Shown here in pieces: positions 1-24,640 of a stretch of DNA of 64,000 nucleotides; within the stretch, counting starts at the first letter, position 1; each line of letters starts with the position of its first letter. Where the stretch lies: positions 11,046,102-11,110,101 of the forward strand of contig CM065690.1 of NCBI GenBank assembly GCA_017654935.2, given 5' to 3'. The notes under the pieces are model-generated. The model did not search any database. It was not told the origin of the DNA and saw nothing but the letters and a program-made list of their open reading frames with translations. A program made the position numbers and the translations under genes. Source of the stretch: Phymorhynchus buccinoides (taxonomy: Eukaryota > Mollusca > Gastropoda > Neogastropoda > Raphitomidae).

Positions 1-649
1 ATTTCCCAAATAACTTTATTCTTAGATACGTTTTACGTATAAGCGTAAAAACTTTTGTTTGATCTATTGTGTATATTATCAGATGAAACGCAGCGCGCAT
101 GTGTGTGTGTGTGTCATTTTCACTTAGGACTCTCTCTCTTTCTCTCTCTCTCTCCCCCTCTCTCTCTCTCTCTCTCTTATGCGTGAGGGGGGCGGGGAGG
201 GAGTGGGGGTGCTGCGGTTTGTGTGCGCTTGGGTTCAGTTGCGTGAATGTTCTATTTTAATATTTGAGCTGTGATCTTATTTATTCACTGTTTATGTCTT
301 ACCACAGATGTATATAATAATAATATTAATAGTGAATCATTTATATAGCGCATTCCTCCACCAAATGTGGAGCTCTATGCGCTTAACAACAACATAAATT
401 AAAAAGCAACAAATTCAACAACAAAACCAAATAATCGCTCACGCACATGCAAATAGGCATACACATACACACCCCACCCACACATACACGCACGTACGCA
501 CATACATACACACACACATACACACACACACACATGCGCGCGTGCGCGCACTCACACACACACACCGTTACCATCACCACCACTCACCCCACCCCAAAAC
601 TCAATACAAAAATACAATCAGTTGAATAAAGCAACACACACACACACAC
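1..649. other. CRY 3' intron with CT and CA microsatellites
   Basis: Presumably the intron after CRY exon 10. It holds short (CT)n near 127-178, a (CA)n-rich tract 430-570 and a repeat module at 335-385. No exon or poly(A) signal for CRY could be identified. Confidence 0.5.
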
Positions 650-650
650 A

Positions 651-729
<79 letters not shown>
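650..729. repeat. (CT)n microsatellite, 72 nt from the CRY exon 10 donor
   Basis: Uninterrupted CT for about 80 bp. Confidence 0.95.
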
Positions 730-732
<3 letters not shown>

Positions 733-801
733 ACAAATCCATGTTTTGGGACAATAAATTGTGCGACTAGTGGCTTGACTTGGAAGGGGTCAATGTCCCA
801 C

Positions 802-14563
<13,762 letters not shown>

Positions 14564-14663
14564 TCTAAATGCAGCTCATTTCCGATTAAAAATATGAGAA
14601 TGTGAAGGTTCTGTTTCGATTTTACACAGGCACATAAAATCAGCACATGAGCAAAGCAGCAAA

Positions 14664-14681
14664 CACGTCCAAAACAACGTG
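14664..14681 (-). promoter_or_regulatory. Tandem E-box-like pair upstream of CRY
   Basis: Read on the gene's strand, CACGTT (14681-14676) is followed after 6 nt by GACGTG (14669-14664), about 100 bp upstream of the first ATG. A CACGTT E'-box plus a second E-box-like hexamer at 6-7 nt spacing is the known E1-E2 arrangement bound by CLOCK:BMAL1 in vertebrate clock genes. Occupancy here is inferred from sequence only. Confidence 0.45.
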
Positions 14682-14717
14682 ACTTCTCAAGCCGAGTCTA
14701 TTATTAGAACGCTAGCG

Positions 14718-14722
14718 ATTGG
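14718..14722 (-). promoter_or_regulatory. CCAAT box upstream of CRY
   Basis: CCAAT on the minus strand, about 155 bp upstream of the first CRY ATG. It lies beside a GGCTAAC/GTTAGCC inverted repeat (about 14721-14749) that encloses a CACATG and a TGACG half site. A plausible proximal promoter; no TATA box is seen. Confidence 0.4.
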
Positions 14723-15229
14723 CTAACAAGCGGTCACATGACGTTAGCCGAGTACTAGTCAGGGATGTTATGTCGTCTCGCTCAATTTTGTTCTAAAATT
14801 GGTTGTGGTGTTTTGGTTAGGGTACCCAAAACCTAAAAAAGATAGGGTTAAATTTGTTTCCAGCCCTCTACACCGTTTGGGGAAGGGGGATGAATCTGGG
14901 CTATGAAATATTGGGCAGATTCCAGTTCTATCCTTTCTGTAATTTCACATACTGTTTGCAACAGGTTGACCAAATTTAGGTTTTGAATGCTTCTGAGTAG
15001 TGGGTTTTTTTTAATGTCTTCTTGTTGTTCAGAAGTTAGTAATGCAAAGAAACTATACGGGCCATATAATTCTATTGGAATAAAACAAAAGCAATCAAAT
15101 ATTCATTTAATTAGCAATGGTACTGTACCAGAACTTTTTTCTTGGCACCTTTAAATTGTCAGGTTAACACTGTTTACAAACCCGTTGAATAGGTCCTTAC
15201 ATAGTACAAACACTCTTATTTAACTATGG

Positions 15230-15430
15230 CGGTACCATAGCCGATGAGGTTTAACTGAGGCGTGGTTACCGCTACACCTATCTATATTGTTAAAAACTCG
15301 GGACTTTACTGGTGTTGCACTGCCTCCGGGCATTGCACCCAGTATTGTTCCCACCATCTTTGTAGTTTACAAATGTCCCATATGTGTCTATGACCGAGAG
15401 GACGTAAAACATCATTTTCACCACCTTAAA
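15230..15430 (+). repeat. R2 dispersed repeat
   Basis: Same blocks as the copy at 6885, with the start GCCGATGAGGTTTAACTGAG and the end GAGAGGACGTAAAACATC. Confidence 0.75.
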
Positions 15431-16737
15431 TAGTACAAACAGTCCAAACGAAGTTTCTGAACAATTAGTAGATATCATATTATACCCAGAACCATTAAGA
15501 CGTAAACATTGTATGACCATGCAATGTATTGCAAAAAATAGACAAGATAATGGAAAAATTTAAATTGATTCCGTCCGGTATAATTTTTTCAAAGGCCGGA
15601 TACCCCCCTCCCCCAAAGAGGACAAGGGGCTTGGACAATTTGAACCCTATGGGTTTTTTTAGGTTTGGCCGGGGTACCATAACCAATGCAACAAAAATTC
15701 AATTTTAGTAATCATATTGAGCGAACCTCTATTTTCACTACATAACAACCTTCACGATACGGAATCGACGACATTTCGATTTGTCGAGGAACGGCCGACA
15801 TAACATCGGCCTAATCGCCCCCTCATTCCTTTCACCCCGCCTTCCTCTCCCCTTCTAATTGTTATATCACTCGTGTTTCAAGGTCATCTAATAAAGAATG
15901 GCGACAAGAAAGTGCAAATTATTGTCCTGAACTGGGTTTTTTTAATTTGTGGACCTAGACTAGACTGAGCATGGTGATGATCATGGTTCTGTGGCAGGGT
16001 CAGAAGGCTGAATTATGAAACTGGACCAGATTATCCCAGATGTTGTTGTTTTTTGTTGTCCCCCCGCCCCCCGAGCATCGATGCGATCACACGGGGGAAA
16101 AAATGGTTCTAGAACATACTGTTTTGATCAAATCTCTGGGATTCCGAGGATCTAGGAGGGCATTGAAAGGGCTTACGGTCATGCATGTCCCATAAATACA
16201 AAATAAAACTTGAAATAATTAATACTCCTTTGTGGGTTCTTTAACGGTCGCGCATGACACTCCAAAGACTGTATATCTTTGGACACTCTGCCTGCATCAT
16301 GTGGGGCCTGGGTGTCCCCGGCTAGACCGGGGGCATGCATCTCAACGGTCTCACATGACTTTTAACTCTTGTTTTACCCTCTATCACATATCCTTGACTA
16401 TATCTTGGGATCATTTCTTTCTCCCCATATCTTATCATTTCACCATCTTTTGCTGTTATTTTCTTTCTTTTTCGAACTACCCCCTATACGTAAAGGGCAG
16501 CAGAATCTTCAATGTGATGAAGTTGGCTGCCTAAGGAAAAGGAAGAGAAGAAAACGGGCCCACGGAATAAATTACACATTCATTTATGCATACATACACG
16601 CATATTACAATGGTTGCTATGTGTGTTTATTATAATGTGCGCGTGTGTGTTTTACGTATGCATATGTGTGTCAGTGTGTTCAAGAGGAATGCGTAGGCTG
16701 ATTTTCTTTTGCACTGAATGTGCCAAAATACGCATCA

Positions 16738-16945
16738 GGGACCCCCATTTGGGGGTCTATGAAGTACTAAAATTCTAAAGGACCCTCGATCTAAAAGAAT
16801 GTGCAGGGGGTCCCAGGGATGCACTAGAAAATTTCTTTTAGCATTCACAATGCCACTGGGACCCTCTATCCCGCCTCTAAGACCCTCTATACTGTAAATG
16901 AAGGAGTCCGCCTGGGACCCATTGTCGACGATTGGGAGCCCTGCG
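16738..16945 (+). repeat. Second copy of the GGGTCCC-rich repeat
   Basis: Same three blocks as 8176-8372, in the intergenic region upstream of CRY. Confidence 0.75.
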
Positions 16946-17082
16946 CATGCGCACGCACACACACTAGCACACTGCCGCATGCACACACACACATTTGCAT
17001 TTGTCCTGGACTATAATAATTTGTATTGTCTTGACCTCTGCCAGGTGTGTGTGTGTGTGTGTGCGACGCGCATGCTTGCGTA

Positions 17083-17910
17083 GCCTATCATATCATATAT
17101 ATCATATCATATCATGGCACTATAGGCTTTTCAGCCTTTTGCCCTCTAGATTGGTTCTTTTTGTTATTTATGTTGTATCGGCATTGCCGATCGACTACTT
17201 AGGCAGTCGCGTTTTATTTGTCTAATTTATTTAAATTTACTGAATACACAATATTTTGAAAATATCGATCTAATGAGTTCTTGAATGCATTTAGTGACGA
17301 TGCATGTACTGCTTCATTTGGAAGGTTATTCCATGCGTTAGTAATACGGTTAGTGAAAAAGGTTTGTGCAAATTTAGTATTAGTAGGTTTTTTTTATTAG
17401 TTTAAAAGTATGTCCGCGGGTTCTTTCATCCTCACACAGAGTTAGTAATTGTTTTGTGGTAGTATAGTCATAAAAACCACGGATAATTTTGTATTCTTCT
17501 ATTAGATCACCTCTAAGTCTTCTGTATTCTAGGCTTGGTAGTTTTAAGTACGTCAGTCTTTCCTGATAACTCATATTGCTTGTGCCCTGAATTTTCTTTG
17601 AGAACCTTCGCTGCACCCCTTCAACTAGATCAATATTCTTTCTTAGGTGTGGGCACCACACTGGGTTTCCATACTCTAGAACAGGTCTTACTAGAGTTTT
17701 GAATAGAGGAACCATAATATCTTTAGACTTATTAGTAATTGTTCTGACTAGTAATCCTGAAATCCGGTTTGCTTTTAGTACAGTATTATTTATGTGAGGC
17801 TCAAAAGACAGACCTTGGTCTACAAATACCCCAAGATCCTTTTCAACTGATGTAACTTCCAGCGTTCTTCTTTGTTTACCTTCCTTTATGGAGTATTTAT
17901 GCATGGTAGG
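17083..17910 (-). mobile_element. 5'-truncated LINE, ORF2 C-terminal part
   Basis: Minus-strand translation shows the region after the reverse-transcriptase core of a CR1/Jockey-like ORF2: VEKDLGVFVDQGLSFEPHIN, LFKTLVRPVLEYGNPVWCPH, VEGVQRRFSKKI, SYQERLTYLKLPSLEYRRLR. A run of eight T near 17390 breaks the frame; beyond it another frame continues KFAQTFFTNRITNAWNNLPN to about 17225. An (ATGAT)n-like tail lies near 17083-17118. The catalytic domain is absent, so the copy is dead. Confidence 0.85.
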
Positions 17911-18334
17911 CCTATTTGACCATGACTTCAAGACAGCATGGGAGCTATTCCAGAAAAGTGAGCTGAGAATCGTTTTTAGTGGAGAAGCCTTGCCCAGGGT
18001 AACATGCCCTCTCATGTATGCCAGTCGGTCGTTTTCCGACCATGACTGCCAAATTATGCAATAGCAGAGGAGGGCAGAAGTTATCCCAGCAGGCTGGGAT
18101 AGAATTTGTTTATAATGGAGATGCCTTGCACAGGGTACATCCCTACTCACTCGGCCAAACGGATCTGAGGACATCTGGCGTCGGGGAAGGTTCCCCAAAG
18201 GCCAACTCATCCCTGCAGCTGCAGCATTAAGGGCCAGTGCAAAATGCTCCCTAGTTTCAGACATGAGTCATAGTCTTCTACTACTAAAGACTAAAGCTGT
18301 ACCATGATAGTCAGTATTGGTATTTCTTTGGTAT

Positions 18335-18775
18335 TTGGTATATTCTAGTCACAGAGACTTATCTCTGTGAAATTCGGGCTGCTCTCCCCCTGGAGAGCGC
18401 GTCGCCGCAAGTGCAGCGCCTACCCAACTTTTGTGTGGTTTTTATTGGGGGGGGGGCGGGGGGGCACAGGGTGAGGAGGGGGGAGGGGCACACTTGAAAA
18501 ACCTAGCTATCAATTTGGCTATACCAGGCAGCGGGATTTCAAGTCCCTGCTCTTACCGACTTTCAACTGCCGTGGGATTTTTAAGTGTGTAAAGCGCACG
18601 GGTCAGACTAGCTTTAAGTCCCCATCCGAGGGACTGGACGTTCAGTTCGATTTTCCTGTCAAACTAGAAAGAAAGGGCGAGGAGGCCAGGATTCGAACCC
18701 GGGTCACTCACGCTGCAGTCACGCATTACATTTGGCAGGCGAATGTCTTAACCACTTTGTCACCTTTCTCTCCCT
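18335..18775 (-). mobile_element. Full-length tRNA-derived SINE
   Basis: On the minus strand it starts with a tRNA-like head: an A-box-like GTGGTTAAGACATTCGCCTG and a B-box-like GGGTTCGAATCC (about 18690-18700). A body and then the tail domain follow (GCGACGCGCTCTCCA, GAATTTCACAGAGA, hairpin). It is not a functional tRNA: the body continues for about 350 bp and no acceptor stem closes. Confidence 0.8.
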
Positions 18776-18779
18776 CATT

Positions 18780-19420
18780 TCCTTTCTCTGGTTTAAACAA
18801 ATCTTTATTCACTCACTCAAAACGATCAAACAAAAAGACAATTAGAGCAACATCCTTTCTCTGTTATCTATTGTGCAGCTCTCATGTTCCTGTTGGCCCC
18901 CTACTACATGCTTAAATGTCAACCAATGATGGAAGCCATTTGAGCAAAGCAAATTGCCTTCTCACTTTTAAATAAATCCCTTTTTGACTACCGGTAGTCA
19001 GCAGGGCGCGGATTTAGGGGGGGTGATTCCCAGGGTTCCGCCTCCTCCCCCCCCCCCCCCCACCCCCCCCCCCCCCCCCCACCACCCCCCCCCCAGCCCC
19101 CATCCTCCCCCCCCCACCCCCCCCAAAAAAAAAAAAAAAAGAAGAAGAAGAAGAAGAAAAGGAGAAACTGAAGTATAGCCTCCAATACAATCTTTGTTTA
19201 AAAGCTCTTCAGCGCCAGGGGGTGGGGGGTGAGACAAACAAATTTCCTCCAGACTGCCCCCAATTATATCACCTGGAACCCCCCCCCCCCCCTCGAACAT
19301 GAACTGATCCGCCCCTGTCAAGCTTAATTAATAATACCCCTTTGTCTTCTTTCGTTGCTCTTTGCAGAATTTTAGAGTGGTTTCTTCCAGTTACAGATCC
19401 GTGTTGGATTGCTTGAGCAG
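18780..19420. other. Non-coding, homopolymer-rich
   Basis: Poly-C tracts at 19045-19120 and 19277-19293, poly-A at 19124-19140, a short (GAA)n. Frames here are proline or phenylalanine runs from the homopolymers. Confidence 0.7.
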
Positions 19421-19422
19421 TA

Positions 19423-19594
19423 TCGTATTTTACGGACTATAAGTCGATACTTTTTTTCCCCGTAGATTGAGCCTTATAATTGAGACTGATAATATAATAA
19501 GAACCTATGATATAACAAAAAATGGCTGAATTTTGAGTAAAATTTGGGGGGTGCGCCTTATAATCAGGTGCGCCTTGTAGTCCGTAAAATACGG
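19423..19594. mobile_element. TCGGACTATAAGG-type MITE
   Basis: Ends TCGTATTTTACGGACTATAA and GTCCGTAAAATACGG are inverted repeats, flanked by TA on both sides. The inner GGGGGGTGCGCCTTATAATC is shared by the other family members. Confidence 0.8.
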
Positions 19595-19694
19595 TACTTA
19601 TCTGAAGAGGATGCGAGCTTAACTGAACATTTTAGTGATTACATTTTCAATCTCCCACGTCTTTCTCAATAACACCATCCCACACCGCCAGCCA

Positions 19695-19903
19695 TATTTC
19701 AGCTTGTCCAGTAAATTTACCTGGTATAGAGAACTCAGAGTACCTGTGACATTATATATAAATAAAGTGTCTATCCTTACTTCCCTAAAACTAGGACAAT
19801 AGGGTCTTTGGATACATAGACCCCAATTTGATGCCTTTTAGTGACATAGGTGTTAAACCACTTGGGTGCTAAAATGCGACTTGTGGCTTAGGTGAAAGGG
19901 TTA
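19695..19903. mobile_element. Partial CCCTTTCACCGCC-type MITE
   Basis: GGTGCTAAAATGCGACTTGT and GGTGAAAGGGTTAAG match the family end in reverse orientation; the other end is degraded. Confidence 0.5.
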
Positions 19904-20084
19904 AGGTCCATTCATTTTGTCCTAGCATTCATCCTCCGAAAACATTCATGACCTCACCCACACTCTCATAATAGAACTAGAGAAATAATACGCCAACAGA
20001 AACATTTGTGCTCTTATTTTCAGGACCATTCCGAATTCTTATATGCCGCTCATTATTATCGAAGAGCCATAATTGAGCTACACT

Positions 20085-20293
20085 GCCTTTTCCCTTTGCT
20101 TATTGTCAGATACTATCTTTTCTGCTTTACTGGTCCATTCTCCCAGCCTTTTTTCAAGAAACTCTTACAAAGATTTTCTTCCAGCCAAAGACGGGACATG
20201 CCGGGCCTGTTTCTTAGATGCATAACGGCAGCATGACATATCTGCGCTCATATGACAGGAATCTGTCTGAGCGATCGAAGAAAAAGAAGAGGG
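20085..20293 (-). repeat. R1 repeat, head B, reversed
   Basis: Reverse complement of head B (GAGCGATCGAAGAA, TGCGCTCATATGACAGG) with part of the tail (TGGTCCATTCTCCCAGCC). Confidence 0.75.
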
Positions 20294-20571
20294 CTACACT
20301 GTTGGAAAGATGCGATCGCATGATACATACAAGATCGCTGAGCGCTTCTGGCCACCAAAACGGAGACCACTCTCCAGAATTATATTACTTCCCTTTGTCA
20401 AATAAAAGGCAAAATCTATGTTTGCCGCCCGTGAGCGAGAGAGAGCCACGCAGACAGAAAGTTAAGAGAGTGAGGTTTGCATTGCTAGGAAACGGGACGC
20501 TAAATGGAATGCTGAAAGTGGTATCAAGGGCTAAGAACAACAACTACACCTAAACAGCCCATTTGTGTTTA

Positions 20572-20711
20572 CCGTATTTTTCGGACTATAAGGCGATACT
20601 TTTTTTTTCCCCAGACTGAGACCCCTGCGCCTTGTAATGTGACTGATAAAATAGTAAGAAAATATAATAACATCATCTGAAATTTGGGTATACTTTGTCC
20701 GAAAAATACGG
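20572..20711. mobile_element. TCGGACTATAAGG-type MITE
   Basis: CCGTATTTTTCGGACTATAA paired with GTCCGAAAAATACGG; TA flanks at 20570-20571 and 20712-20713. Confidence 0.85.
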
Positions 20712-21339
20712 TAAGTGAATAAAACTTGACTGTAATCAGTCCACCCATCAGATCCATAGCATACATCATGTAGTTGTACATCATTAATAAAGAAAACAAC
20801 AACCGCAAATGAAGTTCTTCCACACCTAGTCATTGATACAAGGGTGAGAGTAAAACATTCTCTCAACCATGAAATAACGTTTCAATGTTCTCTGAATCTT
20901 CCCAAATCCTGAAGTGGTGACCGCATTAAAAATAATATCCAACTAGCGCAACGCCTAGTACTGGCAAATCCCAGAACCAGAACCGGTAACGCCTAGTACC
21001 CCCCCCCCCCCCCCCCCCCCCATTTCACCTCCTCCCTCCTCCTCTGTAGAGAGAGAAACCGGCAGCGACACTCGCGCCCCCCCCCTCCTCCCCGTTAAAC
21101 TGAACTTGTAGTAGGCTAAGCTCGCCTGTCGGAATGTCCAGCACGCGTCACTCGTCACCCAGCACACATGAACCGCGTCTTGATGAGTGAACGCACGCAG
21201 CAGTTCCACCCCCCTGTTTAATAACAGCACGTTTGGACGGGTCCCATTTCACCAAGTCAGCGGGAAACAGTAAATTGGTGCATATCGCGCACGTTTATGA
21301 ATGGATGCTGTTCAAATTTCATGCCAGGCTTTGCTCCGG

Positions 21340-21700
21340 CCATAGCAAGCCTGACAGCAAATTTGAAGCGATTCGGTTAAGAAACGGCGGAGTTATTTGT
21401 GAAAAGGTGAAGCGGCGTATAGCGAGCGCGTTTCTGAACTGATTCGCTTCCGGTTTGGTACACGGATAGTCACCGTCCCCGGTCATCTTCCTGCCGAATT
21501 CGAAGGCAATCCCCCCAGAAACACCGGAGATACGGGCGCCGAGAGGCCGGCGGATGCGCGTTTCGCGCATTTGCCGAACCGCGCAAATGACACTGCCGCC
21601 TCAGTTGTCGCTGCCATCGCCCCGTTAGGGCTCACAGCAAATTTGAAGCGATTCGGTCGAAAAACGGCGGAGTTATAAGGCCCGTTTTGTGTTTCACACA
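21340..21700 (+). repeat. Internal direct repeat, GCAAATTTGAAGCGATTCGG type
   Basis: AGCAAATTTGAAGCGATTCG plus AAACGGCGGAGTTAT occurs at about 21358 and 21631, the second followed by GGCCCGTTTTGTGTTTCACA. GC-rich compared with its surroundings; probably an old mobile-element piece. Confidence 0.5.
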
Positions 21701-21999
21701 CACACACGGACGGACAGTTGGCTTTTTACTATAATGATGATGTGTGTGTGCCTTGTATACAGGGTGGGTGGGGATACTGTTACAACTGCATATCTATCAT
21801 CTTGTTTTAATCTGCATCGATTTTGGCAGAAATGTTTTATTATAAAAGGCCATGGATCCGGATGGCCAATCCTGAAGACTTTCTATCAGCCTTTTTGTCC
21901 TTATGCCGATCTACGATCGCAAAGGAGTCTATTTTCAATCCTGATTTCAGGAGCATGCCTGAACTACTTTCACCTCATGTTGATATGGTCGGCAAAGGA

Positions 22000-22040
22000 G
22001 TACCATATTTTTCGGACTATAACATAGTATAACTATAAGG
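22000..22040. mobile_element. MITE end fragment
   Basis: Solo left end ACCATATTTTTCGGACTATA without a partner. Confidence 0.55.
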
Positions 22041-22737
22041 TTTGTGCATTTCTTTCTTCATTTTTTTTTTCAAAATAGTTTCACTCTAAGGCCGGGTTCA
22101 CATTAGACACGCAAGTTCCGTATGGAAAACCCTAAAATAAGTGGAAGAAAGAAGGATAAAAGTTAACGCATAAAGGGAATTCGGACATGTGCGCAAATCT
22201 TTTCCCTTCTTTGTTTCACTTATTTATGGATTGCGAACAGGTTTCCGCATGGAATATCCGCTTATGTGTGTACACGGCCTAAGATTCATGACACTTGACA
22301 GAAGAGAAATAAACGTAAGATTTGGGCCACTGTTGTTTTTTTATTTGCACACAAGTCACAAACACCATTACTTTAAACATGTGCTTTCCAGTGAACATCA
22401 TACTTCACACAAGACATTCTCTTTTGCTCATTCTCACCCAACTATGCGATTTCAATTTTCATACAATATCAATGTTATACATTTCTAGCCTAGTGTCCAC
22501 AACTACCCAAACATGCAACCACTTCTTGCTCTGTGTGAGCAATACAATCATAGTTTGCGCAAACACACTACTAGTCTATTTTTAAAAACAAGCCTAACAT
22601 TCATGCTGTACATACAAGCAGTTACCATCACATTATATCACAACATTTTACCACTCGTCAACAACAGTTACAAAAAAACCCCAGATTCTGTAAAACCTGT
22701 TTCATTGCACAGGCATCCAAGTGCTGTAACTTGTCAT

Positions 22738-23020
22738 TTCAGTCTATTCTGCTTCTCATCTTGACACGCATTCAGTCTATTCTGCTTCTCATCCTCACAC
22801 ACATTCAGTCTATTCTGCTTCTCATCTCTACACGCATTCAGTCTATTCTGCCTCTCATCTCTACACGCACTGTCTATTCTGCTTCTCATCTTGACACACA
22901 TTCAATCTATTCTGCGTCTCATCTTTACACGAATTCAGTCTACTCTGCCTCTCATCTTGACACGAATTCAGTCTATTCTGCCTCTCATCTTCACACGCAT
23001 TCAATCTATTCTGCCTCTGC
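22738..23020. repeat. 33-bp minisatellite, about nine units
   Basis: Unit core TCAGTCTATTCTGC + TCTCATC + T(T/C)(G/T/C)ACACGCAT. The period of 33 is a multiple of 3, so both strands show an open 11-residue repeat (such as QSILLLISTRI); no start, splice or homology evidence makes it coding. Confidence 0.85.
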
Positions 23021-23282
23021 TTGCAAATAAAATCTCTAAACTTTCGCAAAACTGCACACAGTATCACACATCTTCAGATACTTTTCCCCCTGATTTTGAT
23101 TCTCCCACAGTCCCAAAGAGCTTCAAACCTTGCTGGAGCCGCTGAATAATGACGCCCTGAATAGGGGGATGGCAGGTTCACACTGCTTGCCACAGCCTTC
23201 CACAACTCAATTTTGGAATCTGACGACGCATTATTACATCCCTTTGCTTCTCCCTAAGAACAATAACAAAGAACGATTTTTC

Positions 23283-23625
23283 AAGAACTTCTTCTTCTTT
23301 TTCTTCTGCGTTCCCAGGCCAAAACGCCATAATTGGTTATATCATGCATGTGTCCGTTTTCAGTTTTCATTGGTCTCCCCGCTGCATACAGCCGACACAT
23401 TCCGATTTCGGAGGAGCTCAAAGGAGAAAAGTTATTTGGAATATTTTGGGGGGAAAAAAGGCTGGAGGATGGTCCAATAAGCCAGAAATATAGTAGATGA
23501 CAGTAACTTGAGTAAGCAAAGGAAAAAGGCAGAGTCAAAGAGAGAGGAAGTTACAAGCACAGAACTTCCAGAAGGTGGGGGAACTATGTTTACGAAAGAA
23601 CTCCCGGTATCCCCATGGGGAGTTT
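23283..23625 (+). repeat. R1 repeat, head A
   Basis: Head A preceded by a TTC tract, with a full tail ending CCCGGTATCCCCATGGGGAG. It lies about 75-125 bp from the TAF13 stop-codon array. Confidence 0.85.
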
Positions 23626-23751
23626 CAAAGAACAATAACTCTGGGGAAACGCAATGAACAGTAACTCTGGAGAAGGCATTTCATCCCACAGAACATGAAC
23701 TGCAGCTATGAAGTTCTTCGTCGACGAGGCAAAAGAATGCATTCAATCTAA

Positions 23752-24640
23752 CCTCAACCCATCCTGCAAGATCGCAAAATGTACCCAGGCATTCGAGAAG
23801 AAGAAGAAGAAGAAGAAGAAGAAGAAGAAGAAAAAAAGAATGGAATGGGGCAAAAAGTTGTGAGTCTCTACTTGAAGCGTATTTGATCTCGTCGAAGGTT
23901 TTTACCTCAACCCATCCTGCAAGATCGCAAAAAGTAGTCCCAGGCATTCGAAAGAATGGAATGGGGCAAAAAGTTGTGAGTCTCTACTTGGTGGAAGCGT
24001 ATTTGATCTCGTCGAAGGTTTTTACCTCAACCCATCCTGCAAGATCGCAAAAAGTAGTCCCAGGCATTCGAGAAGAAGAAGAAGAAGAAGAAGAAAAAAA
24101 AGAATGGAATGGGGCAAAAAGTTGTGAGTCTCTACTTGGTGGAAGATTTGATCTCGTCGAAGGTTTTTACCTCAACCCATCCTGCAAGATCGCAAAATGT
24201 AGTCCCAGATTCGAGAAGAAGAAGAAGAAGAAGAAGAAGAAGGAGAAGAAAAAAAGAATGGAATGGGGCAAAAAGTTGTGAGTCTCTACTTGGTGGAAGC
24301 GTATTTGATCTCGTCGAAGGCTTTTACCTCAACCCATCCTGCAAGATCGCAAAAAGTAGTCCCAGGCATTCGAGGAGAAGAAGAAGAGAAGAAGAAGGAG
24401 AAGAAGAAAAAGGAATGGAAGAAAAAGTTGTGAGTCTCTACTTGAAGAAGAAGGAAAAAAACATTCGAGAAGAAGAAGAAGAAGAAGAAGAAGAAGAAGA
24501 AGAAGAAAAAAAGAATGGAATGGGGCAAAAAGCAATGGGATCCCAGGCATTCGAGGAGAAGACGAAGAAGAAGGAAAAAACGCAATGGAATGGGGCAAAA
24601 AGTTGTGTGTCTCTACTTGGTGGAAGCGTACTTGATCTCG
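23752..24640 (-). repeat. Array of TAF13 stop-codon segments
   Basis: Copies of the last 11 TAF13 codons plus TAG start at 23868, 23984, 24132, 24286 and 24438 (truncated), in series with the true end at 24613; spacing is 116-175 bp. Units are separated by (GAA)n tracts and a shared segment with AACCCATCCTGCAAGATCGC. On the gene strand copied units still read FDEIKYASTK-stop; the unit at 24132 has an in-frame 3-nt deletion. The breakpoint with true coding sequence falls at AAAGCCTTCGACG. Confidence 0.92.

Larger units (their letters stand above)
14740..17080. other. Intergenic DNA upstream of CRY
   Basis: Holds an R2 copy and a GGGTCCC-type repeat. Between them I see only AT-rich unique-looking sequence and no exon. 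Confidence 0.5.

Noticed and set aside
18690..18775. Possible tRNA gene
   Set aside because: A and B boxes are visible but there is no paired acceptor stem and the sequence continues as a SINE body.
22731..23067. Regular 33-bp repeats considered as a CRISPR array
   Set aside because: Units are directly adjoining with no unique spacers, in a eukaryotic genome; a minisatellite explains it.
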